In this document: piece after piece, positions 1 through 5,020 of the stretch
Layout: each line of letters begins with the position of its first letter
Numbering within the stretch: the first letter of the stretch is position 1
Source of the DNA: Limnohabitans sp.
GTDB lineage: Bacteria; Pseudomonadota; Gammaproteobacteria; Burkholderiales; Burkholderiaceae_C
NCBI GenBank assembly: GCA_030729445.1
Contig: JANQXJ010000039.1
Span: forward strand, 1-8,562
Direction of reading: 5' to 3'
Length of the DNA: 8,562 nt
Program-made: the position numbers and the translations under genes
The notes under the pieces: model-generated
Told to the model about the DNA's origin: nothing
The model's input: the letters and a program-made list of their open reading frames with translations, nothing else
Database searches by the model: none

Positions 1-856
1 CCATCACCGCCCCACCCCACGCCCCCCAGGCTGGGCGGCGGCGGTAAACCACCCACAACAGCGGCAAAAGCAGGATGGGTGTAAGCGACGAAAAAATGCC
101 CACCAGATTGGCTTGTCCGGTGTGCAGAGCCTCCAAAATCAAGGTCATGCCCAGCGCCATGGCCACCGCCGCACTGGCCCAGGTGTTGAACAGGATTTTG
201 GCGGTCAATGGGTTTTGCACACGCGCCACCTGCGCCCCAGCCCAGAGCAGCGCCAGATGCGCCAAAAAGCTGGCTGATGTGCGCACAGCAGACGCGGCCA
301 CCGCGTCCACGCCCGAAGCCATCAAGGGCTTGATCATCAAGGTGGCCACCGACTGGCACACCGCCGCCAGCAGGCCCAGTAAAACGCCCGTCATCAAAGA
401 ACCACGAGTGTTTTCCCAAGCATGTGTTTCGCTCTCGCGGCGGCCCCACACAATGGCCACCATCACACCTGACACCAGCAAACCACCGCCCACCAAGGTC
501 CAGCCCCAGAGGGTTTCGCCCAGAAACAACCAAGCGAGCAAGGTGGAAAAAATGGCGTGGGTGGCGAACAGCACCCCGCTGCGGCGCGGCCCCAGCCGGT
601 TCATGCAAGCAAACAGCGCGGTGTCGCCGATGAAGATACCAATGAAGCCGGACAAGGCCAGCAGGGCCACATTCGCGCTGTCCAGACTGCGCCACTGGCC
701 GGTGAACAGCGCCAACGCCCACAGCAGGGTCAGCGCAAAAAACAAACGCCAGCGGGTGAAGGCAAAGGCCCCCATCTGGCTGGAGGCGGCGGCAGAAAAC
801 AAACTGCCCACCGCCCACGACAAGGCGGCCAGCGCCGCCAAAAGTTCAGCCTGCAC
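1..856 (-). CDS. EamA/DMT-family membrane transporter, 3' end cut by window edge
   Basis: Reading the minus strand from a GTG at 856 gives 285 uninterrupted codons that run off the left edge. The protein starts M(V)QAELLAALAALSWAVGSLF. It is strongly hydrophobic, with about nine visible helices (roughly residues 5-22, 33-52, 63-83, 93-112, 117-137, 155-174, 183-207, 222-242, 250-271) and the start of a tenth near residue 276. The pattern of two repeated five-helix halves, and the LGETLWGWTLVGGGLLVSG segment (112-130) closing the first half, fit the EamA drug/metabolite transporter superfamily. Members move small metabolites across the inner membrane; the substrate here cannot be told. Perhaps 15-30 C-terminal residues are missing. 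The GTG start is preceded by TGAGG (872-868), which overlaps the pmbA stop and sits 11 bases away. The gap to pmbA is only 13 bases, so co-transcription is likely. A TTG at 841 is a less likely start. Confidence 0.85.
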   Translation of the reverse strand, partial: MQAELLAALAALSWAVGSLFSAAASSQMGAFAFTRWRLFFALTLLWALALFTGQWRSLDSANVALLALSGFIGIFIGDTALFACMNRLGPRRSGVLFATHAIFSTLLAWLFLGETLWGWTLVGGGLLVSGVMVAIVWGRRESETHAWENTRGSLMTGVLLGLLAAVCQSVATLMIKPLMASGVDAVAASAVRTSASFLAHLALLWAGAQVARVQNPLTAKILFNTWASAAVAMALGMTLILEALHTGQANLVGIFSSLTPILLLPLLWVVYRRRPAWGAWGGAVM

Positions 857-869
857 AGCGCAGCAGGCC

Positions 870-2267
870 TCAGCTGCCCGCAAGCTTCATGCGGTTGACC
901 AAGATAGAGCCGGTGGTTTTGGCGCCCATGTTGTAGGTGTCAGCGCCCACAGCTTCGATGCCCATGAGCATGTCCTTGAGGTTGCCCGCGATGGTGATCT
1001 CGTGCACCGGGTAGGCAATCTGGCCGTTCTCCACCCAAAAGCCGCTGGCCCCGCGTGAATAGTCACCTGTCACGTAGTTCACGCCCTGGCCCATCAACTC
1101 GATCACAAACAAGCCCGTGCCCAGCTTTTGCAGCATGGCGTCCAGGTCGTCGGTGGACTGCGTCAGGCGAGAGGTCAGCGTCAGGTTGTGCGAACCGCCC
1201 GAGTTGCCGGTGGTCTTCATGCCCAGTTTGCGGGCCGAGTAGCTGGAGAGGAAGTAGCCCTCCACGCGTCCACCCTTGACCACCTTGCGGCGCACTGAGC
1301 GCACACCTTCGTCGTCAAACGGCGAGCTGCCTTTGCCGCGCAAGAGGTGCGGGTCTTCTTCGATGTCGATGTGCTTGGGGAACACTTTCTTGCCCAGCGA
1401 GTCCAGCAAGAAGCTGCTCTTGCGGTACAGCGCCCCACCGCTCACGGCCTGCACAAAACCACCCAAAAGGCCTGCAGCCACGGGCGATTCGAACAAGACC
1501 GGGCATTCGGTTGTGGGGATTTTGCGGGCCCCCAGACGCGACAAAGCGCGTTCGGCGGCATAACGGCCCACCACTTCGGGCGAGGCCATCTCGTCGGCCG
1601 AGCGCATCGAGGTGTACCATGCGTCGCGCTGCATCTCGGCGTTGCGGCCCGGCAGCTTGGCAATAGGGGCCACCGAAATGCTGTGGCGCGAGCTGGCATA
1701 ACCACCGCGAAAGCCATGCGTGTGGGCACTGAAAAAGTGGCTTTGCTGGGCCGATACGGCCGCGCCGTCGCTGTTGGTGATGCGGCGGCTGGTTTTGAGG
1801 GCCGCTGCTTCGCACTGCAAAGCCAGCTTGGCGGCCTCTTCGCTGTTGATGCTCCAAGGGTGAAACAAATCCAAATCGCGGTGGTTCGTTTCGATGTCGG
1901 CTTCGTCGGGCAGACCGGCGGTCGGGTCTTCGGCGGTGAAGCGGGCGATGTCATAGGCCGCTTGCACTGTGCGCTCGATCGCTGCCTTCGAAAAGTCGGA
2001 CGTGCTGGCATTGCCCCGGCGGTGGTCCACGTACACGGTCACACCCAGCGACTTGTCGCGGTTGCGCTCGACGTTTTCCAGCTCGCCCTTGCGCACGCTG
2101 ACCGACAGGCCGCAACCTTCAGACGCTTCGGCCCCGGCATTGGTAGCGCCGAGTTTTTTGGCGTGGTGCAAGGCGATGTCGACCAGCTCTTCAAAATGGT
2201 CACGCGAGTAGCTGAAGCCGTCGTGGGGTTGTGAAGCAGTGGCTTGGACAGGGGCGTTTTTTTTCAC
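870..2267 (-). CDS. pmbA: TldE/PmbA, metalloprotease-associated subunit
   Basis: This is PmbA (TldE), which in E. coli joins TldD to form a cytoplasmic protease that trims unfolded peptides, such as the microcin B17 precursor, and acts on the CcdA antitoxin. TldE itself carries no HExxxH zinc site, and none is seen here; a tldD gene is not in the window. With a GTG start at 2267 the protein has 465 residues, close to the 450 of E. coli PmbA. Conserved blocks are GELENVERNRDKSLGVTVY (61-79), the ALYRKSSFLLDSLGKKVFP segment in the middle, EEDPHLLRGKGSSPFDDEGV, and GDYSRGASGFWVENG (401-415) followed by the HEITIAGNLKDM motif. An in-frame ATG at 2387 would add 40 residues, but that stretch is atypical, overlaps yjgA and crosses a hairpin with a T-run, so I prefer the GTG. 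No good Shine-Dalgarno precedes it; codons 2-4 begin with a run of eight A. It is divergent from yjgA, the same pairing as in E. coli. Confidence 0.95.
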   Translation of the reverse strand: MKKNAPVQATASQPHDGFSYSRDHFEELVDIALHHAKKLGATNAGAEASEGCGLSVSVRKGELENVERNRDKSLGVTVYVDHRRGNASTSDFSKAAIERTVQAAYDIARFTAEDPTAGLPDEADIETNHRDLDLFHPWSINSEEAAKLALQCEAAALKTSRRITNSDGAAVSAQQSHFFSAHTHGFRGGYASSRHSISVAPIAKLPGRNAEMQRDAWYTSMRSADEMASPEVVGRYAAERALSRLGARKIPTTECPVLFESPVAAGLLGGFVQAVSGGALYRKSSFLLDSLGKKVFPKHIDIEEDPHLLRGKGSSPFDDEGVRSVRRKVVKGGRVEGYFLSSYSARKLGMKTTGNSGGSHNLTLTSRLTQSTDDLDAMLQKLGTGLFVIELMGQGVNYVTGDYSRGASGFWVENGQIAYPVHEITIAGNLKDMLMGIEAVGADTYNMGAKTTGSILVNRMKLAGS

Positions 2268-2280
2268 GGAAGGGTTCTCG

Positions 2281-2306
2281 AAAAAAATGGCGGGCGCTGG
2301 GCCCGC
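2281..2306 (-). terminator. Hairpin plus T7 in the pmbA leader (possible attenuator)
   Basis: Read on the minus strand, GCGGGC (2306-2301), a five-base loop CCAGC, then GCCCGC (2295-2290), followed by CA and seven T (2287-2281), gives the shape of a rho-independent terminator. It ends 13 bases before the preferred pmbA GTG start. No gene upstream on this strand would need a terminator here, so if it works it would act on pmbA transcripts or on antisense RNA from yjgA. The structure is plainly visible; the function is inference. Confidence 0.5.
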
Positions 2307-2315
2307 AGTGGCCGC

Positions 2316-2321
2316 TATGAT
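2316..2321 (+). promoter_or_regulatory. Candidate -10 box for yjgA
   Basis: TATGAT differs from the TATAAT consensus at one base and lies 49 bases before the yjgA ATG. No recognisable -35 sits 16-18 bases upstream (the spot reads GGCGCT), so support is weak. One base along, the reverse strand reads TATCAT (2322-2317), which could serve pmbA in the other direction, also without a clear -35. If so, the pmbA transcript would begin just before the hairpin at 2306-2290. Confidence 0.3.
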
Positions 2322-2370
2322 ACTTGCCACCCAGCCCCGTCGCTGCATCTGAAAACGAGTTCCCCCAGTC

Positions 2371-3030
2371 ATGTCCCGTAAACCCACAAAAGGCTATTTC
2401 GTCCGCGGTCAGTTTGTTGCCGAAGGCAGCGAACTCGACCTGGAGTTCAAGCGCGAACTCAAATTCGGACTGGAAGGCCCCAGCCGCACCGAACTCAAAC
2501 GCGAAAGCACCGAACTGCAAGTGCTGGGCACCCAACTGCTGACCCTGCGCCGCGACCTGATGGACGGCCTGAGCCTGCCCGACAAACTGGTGGACGGCCT
2601 GGCCGAAGCCAAGCGCATCACCAACTTTGAAGGCAAGCGCCGCCAAATGCAGTTCATCGGCAAGCAGATGCGTTTGCTCAGCCCCGAAACCCTGCAAGCT
2701 GTGCGCGAAGCCCTCGACATCCAGCGCCTGGGCAGCGCCAAAGACACCCAAGCCCTGCACTTGGCCGAAGCTTGGCGTGACCGCCTGATCGCCGATGATG
2801 CCGCTGTGGGCGAATGGATCGAACACCATCCACAAACCGACATCCAGCAGCTGCGTGCCCTGGTGCGCCAGGCCCGCAAAGACGCGGTGCCTGTGACGAA
2901 TGCCGCCGTCTCGCAAGGCTTGGCGCCTCGCCAAGGCCGCGCTTACCGCGAGTTGTTCAAACTGGTGCGCAGTGTGCTGACAGGTGGCCAAAGCGACGAG
3001 ACCCCCGACGAGGAAGCTGAAGATGAGTGA
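2371..3030 (+). CDS. yjgA: DarP/YjgA, ribosome-associated 50S assembly factor (DUF615)
   Basis: The 219-residue product matches the YjgA family (renamed DarP in E. coli), a small, basic, helical protein that binds late 50S precursors and helps mature the peptidyl-transferase region. Family hallmarks seen are PSRTELKRESTELQVLG (about 37-53), the signature AKRITNFEGKRRQMQFIGKQMR (about 79-100), LAEAWRDRLI, the RALVRQARKD block and GRAYRELFKLVRSVL near the end. It is longer than the 183-residue E. coli protein, mainly through a different N-terminus (MSRKPTKGYFVRGQF) and an acidic tail (DETPDEEAEDE). The ATG at 2371 has no strong Shine-Dalgarno. The last eight bases overlap the start of mog in another frame, so the two are probably one transcript. 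It is divergent from pmbA, as in E. coli. Confidence 0.94.
   Translation: MSRKPTKGYFVRGQFVAEGSELDLEFKRELKFGLEGPSRTELKRESTELQVLGTQLLTLRRDLMDGLSLPDKLVDGLAEAKRITNFEGKRRQMQFIGKQMRLLSPETLQAVREALDIQRLGSAKDTQALHLAEAWRDRLIADDAAVGEWIEHHPQTDIQQLRALVRQARKDAVPVTNAAVSQGLAPRQGRAYRELFKLVRSVLTGGQSDETPDEEAEDE
3011..3014 (+). promoter_or_regulatory. Shine-Dalgarno of mog, inside yjgA
   Basis: AGGA within GAGGAAG (3010-3016) lies eight bases before the ATG at 3023. It favours this ATG over an upstream in-frame ATG at 2984, which would add 13 residues not seen in MogA proteins. The site is inside the last codons of yjgA, which encode an acidic tail rich in GAG/GAA/GAT. Confidence 0.7.
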
Positions 3031-3619
3031 AACCCAGTTTGACCCGGTCAAGATCGGCATCGTGTCCATCAGCGACCGCGCCAGCACCGGTGTGTACGAA
3101 GACAAAGGCCTGCCCGCGTTGCAAGACTGGTTGACCCGTGCGCTGCACAACCCGATCACCTTTGAGCCCCGCCTGATCCCCGACGAAAAAGACCGCATCA
3201 GCGCCACCTTGATCGAGCTGGTGGAAGCCGGGTGCAGCCTGGTGCTGACCACCGGCGGCACCGGCCCTGCCCTGCGCGACGTGACCCCCGAGGCCACGCT
3301 GGCCGTGGCCGACAAGGAAATGCCTGGCTTTGGCGAGCAAATGCGCCAAATCAGCCTGAAATTTGTACCCACGGCCATTTTGTCGCGCCAAGTGGCCGTC
3401 ATCCGGGGCCAGAGCCTGATCATCAACTTGCCCGGCCAGCCCAAATCGATTGCCGAAACACTCGAAGGCCTGAAAGACGCCGACGGCAAAGCTGTGGTGC
3501 ACGGTATTTTTGCGGCCGTGCCTTATTGCGTCGATTTGATTGGCGGACCGTACATGGAAACCCAGGACGAGGTCTGCAAGGCCTTTCGCCCCAAAACCGC
3601 GATCCGCCCCGCCCGTTGA
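3023..3619 (+). CDS. mog: Molybdopterin adenylyltransferase MogA
   Basis: MogA activates molybdopterin by adenylylation with ATP, giving adenylyl-molybdopterin, which MoeA then uses for molybdate insertion. It acts in the cytoplasm, usually as a trimer. The 198-residue length agrees with E. coli MogA (195). Nearly every family motif is present: VSISDRASTGVYEDKG (14-29), RLIPDEKDRI (50-59), TTGGTGPALRDVTPEAT (76-92), EMPGFGEQMRQISL (99-112), the ILSRQVAVIRGQ segment, INLPGQPKS (134-142) and HGIFAAVPYCVDLI. The aspartates equivalent to the functionally important D49 and D82 of E. coli are D54 and D86. The gene starts inside the end of yjgA (8-base overlap, different frame), which suggests translational coupling. 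No other molybdenum-cofactor gene is visible nearby. It converges on ispF with a 25-base gap. Confidence 0.96.
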   Translation: MSETQFDPVKIGIVSISDRASTGVYEDKGLPALQDWLTRALHNPITFEPRLIPDEKDRISATLIELVEAGCSLVLTTGGTGPALRDVTPEATLAVADKEMPGFGEQMRQISLKFVPTAILSRQVAVIRGQSLIINLPGQPKSIAETLEGLKDADGKAVVHGIFAAVPYCVDLIGGPYMETQDEVCKAFRPKTAIRPAR

Positions 3620-3621
3620 AC

Positions 3622-3637
3622 GCGGGCCTCGGCCCGC
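3622..3637. terminator. GC-rich palindrome between convergent mog and ispF
   Basis: GCGGGCC (3622-3628), TC, GGCCCGC (3631-3637) forms a perfect seven-base-pair arm, realistically six pairs with a four-base loop. It begins two bases after the mog stop codon and ends seven bases before the ispF stop. Position between convergent genes suits a bidirectional terminator, but neither strand has a following T-run, so intrinsic termination is not assured. The right arm and flank (GCCCGCAGTG) recur at 2301-2310. Confidence 0.45.
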
Positions 3638-3644
3638 AGTGCCC

Positions 3645-4127
3645 TCAAGACGGCTTGTGCAGCAAAGCCACCGCCCGCGCCTCGATGCTTTGGCCCATGC
3701 CCACCGGCCCCAACTTTTCAGCGGTCTTGGCCTTCACATTCACCTGATCCAGCCCGACGCCCAAAGCCTGGGCCACGCCCGCGTTGATGGCGGCCATGTG
3801 AGGGGCCAGTTTGGGGGCTTGGGCCACGATGGTGCTGTCCACATTCACCAGCGCCCAGCCAAGGGCCCGCACGCGGCGCATGGCTTCTTGCAACAAAACG
3901 GAAGAATTGGCACCTTTGAACTGCGCATCGGTGTCCGGGAAGTGCCGCCCAATATCGCCCAGGCCCGCCGCACCCAGCACCGCATCGGTGATGGCGTGCA
4001 GCAGCACATCGGCGTCTGAGTGGCCCAGCAGGCCCGTGGTGTGCGCGATCTCCACTCCGCCCAAAATCAGCTTGCGTCCGGGCACCAGGGCGTGCACGTC
4101 CCAGCCTTCGCCGATGCGGATGTTCAT
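3645..4127 (-). CDS. ispF: 2-C-methyl-D-erythritol 2,4-cyclodiphosphate synthase IspF
   Basis: IspF converts CDP-methylerythritol 2-phosphate to methylerythritol cyclodiphosphate, releasing CMP, in the MEP route to isoprenoids. The family forms homotrimers with metal sites at subunit interfaces. The 160-residue protein has the expected length (E. coli 159). The zinc ligands are D10 and H12 in GWDVHAL and H44 in DADVLLHAITDA; GHSDADV (35-41), GDIGRHFPDTD, VDSTIVAQAPKLAPH and NVKAKTAEKLGPVGMG are all intact. The start is the ATG at 4127, which overlaps the ispD stop as ATGA (4127-4124), typical of translational coupling. A longer upstream reading frame exists, but it is only the overlap with ispD. 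The C-terminal end faces mog. Confidence 0.98.
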   Translation of the reverse strand: MNIRIGEGWDVHALVPGRKLILGGVEIAHTTGLLGHSDADVLLHAITDAVLGAAGLGDIGRHFPDTDAQFKGANSSVLLQEAMRRVRALGWALVNVDSTIVAQAPKLAPHMAAINAGVAQALGVGLDQVNVKAKTAEKLGPVGMGQSIEARAVALLHKPS

Positions 4128-4849
4128 GTTCTGCCTTTCAAAACCGCCTCGGCAAACGCGAAGTCGGCCGGGTAAGTGACTTTCAAATTCTGCGCCGAGC
4201 CGGGCACCAGACGCGGTGACAAGCCCAGGCGCTCCATGGCGCTCGACTCGTCGGTGATTCCTGCAAAACCTGTGGCCGCTGCGTCTGCCAAGGCGGCATG
4301 CAAAGCCCCAAGACGGAACATTTGCGGGGTTTGCGCCAACCATTTGTCTTCGCGCGGAACAGTGCTGGCCACGCGGGCAGCCTGACCATCCAGCGTGTGC
4401 GACTTCAAGGTGTCGGGCAGCGGCAAGGCCAGCAAGCCGCCCACCGGGTCATCCCGGCAGGCCTCGATCAAGGCCGACACCGCCTCAGGCGTGATCAGGC
4501 AACGCGCGGCGTCGTGCACCAAAACCCAATCTTGCACGGGTACGCCCGAGTGCAACATGGCACTCAGGCCATTGAAAACGCTCTCGGCGCGGGTTGCGCC
4601 ACCACAAGCCTCACGCTTGAAATGCGCTGGCCAAGCGTCCTGGGGCCAATCAAAAGGGTCGCCCGGCGACAGGATTACCCAGCCACTGGCCAGCTGCGGC
4701 ACACGGGCCAGGGCCTGCAAGGTGTGCATGACCATGGGCTGCCCCGCCACAGCTTGGTACTGTTTGGGTTGTGCCGTGCCTGCGCGGCTGCCCGTGCCGG
4801 CGCAGGGCACCAGGGCATGAAAACGAGGGGTGTCTGGGGTGATCGACAT
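4124..4849 (-). CDS. ispD: 2-C-methyl-D-erythritol 4-phosphate cytidylyltransferase IspD
   Basis: IspD joins CTP and methylerythritol 4-phosphate to make CDP-methylerythritol and pyrophosphate, two steps before IspF. The 241 residues show the nucleotidyltransferase fold signatures: the CTP loop VPCAGTGSRAG (14-24) with R22, PKQY (28-31) with K29, GGATRAESVFNGL (83-95), VHDAAR (111-116), the TPQMF block, DESSAMERLG, and KVTYPADFAFAEAVL near the C-terminus. The usual PAAG of the loop reads PCAG here. The ATG at 4849 is the only start that keeps the essential N-terminal strand. No Shine-Dalgarno is present, and a TACAAT box lies only eight bases upstream, suggesting a leaderless or near-leaderless mRNA. 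It forms an operon with ispF and is divergent from mfd. Confidence 0.97.
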   Translation of the reverse strand: MSITPDTPRFHALVPCAGTGSRAGTAQPKQYQAVAGQPMVMHTLQALARVPQLASGWVILSPGDPFDWPQDAWPAHFKREACGGATRAESVFNGLSAMLHSGVPVQDWVLVHDAARCLITPEAVSALIEACRDDPVGGLLALPLPDTLKSHTLDGQAARVASTVPREDKWLAQTPQMFRLGALHAALADAAATGFAGITDESSAMERLGLSPRLVPGSAQNLKVTYPADFAFAEAVLKGRT

Positions 4850-4857
4850 GGGCTGTC

Positions 4858-4863
4858 ATTGTA
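4858..4863 (-). promoter_or_regulatory. Candidate -10 box of the ispD-ispF operon
   Basis: On the minus strand TACAAT (4863-4858) has a one-base difference from TATAAT and ends eight bases before the ispD ATG. Initiation about seven bases downstream would begin the RNA within about two bases of the start codon. TTGATG (4890-4885) is the best -35-like hexamer, but the 21-base spacing is too long for a standard sigma-70 promoter. Confidence 0.45.
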
Positions 4864-4931
4864 GGTTGGTGGCCTTCGCCCCCACATCAAGGGCATCGCC
4901 TCGCGCCCAGGCCTTGGCTGCTTGACCCTTT

Positions 4932-4937
4932 TACAAT
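4932..4937 (+). promoter_or_regulatory. Candidate -10 box of mfd
   Basis: TACAAT lies 83 bases before the mfd ATG in the 171-base divergent region 4850-5020, pointing away from the ispD box. The hexamer 17 bases upstream (AGGCCT) is not -35-like. TTGACC at 4922-4927 looks like a -35 but is only four bases from TACAAT, and the -10 it would need (near 4945) reads TCTGAC. Initiation near 4944 would put a terminator-like hairpin close to the 5' end of the mRNA. Confidence 0.45.
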
Positions 4938-4958
4938 CGAACTGTCTGACAACTCGAT

Positions 4959-4997
4959 CACCCCCCTCCATCTTGGCGGGGGGTGTTTTGCTTTTTT
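4959..4997 (+). terminator. Terminator-like hairpin in the mfd 5' leader (possible attenuator or small RNA end)
   Basis: CACCCCCC (4959-4966) pairs perfectly with GGGGGGTG (4978-4985). Inside, CCA and TGG add three more pairs across a T/C mismatch and close a three-base loop TCT. TTTTGCTTTTTT follows at 4986-4997. This is a textbook rho-independent terminator shape, but it lies between the likely mfd promoter and the mfd start codon, and no plus-strand gene ends just before it. Candidate roles are premature termination (attenuation) or the 3' end of a short RNA of about 50 bases starting near 4944. Confidence 0.6.
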
Positions 4998-5020
4998 CAT
5001 CGCCATTGGCCATCGCCACC

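Noticed and set aside
75..1058. Plus-strand open frame of 327 codons at the left edge
   Set aside because: It lies opposite the EamA-type transporter and the end of pmbA, both of which have convincing protein features on the minus strand.
2257..2264. T8 run on the plus strand as a terminator tail
   Set aside because: No stable hairpin precedes it on the plus strand, and it lies within the first codons of pmbA on the other strand.
2984..3022. Upstream in-frame ATG for mog adding MAKATRPPTRKLK
   Set aside because: The added residues are absent from MogA proteins, and the GAGGAAG motif is placed correctly for the ATG at 3023 instead.
2200..3489. Minus-strand open frame of 429 codons across yjgA and mog
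   Set aside because: It is antisense to two well-recognised genes and has low-complexity composition with no domain.
4922..5020. TTG-initiated N-terminal extension of mfd by 33 residues
   Set aside because: It would translate through the probable -10 box and the leader hairpin, and Mfd proteins normally begin near the MQLPSL segment.
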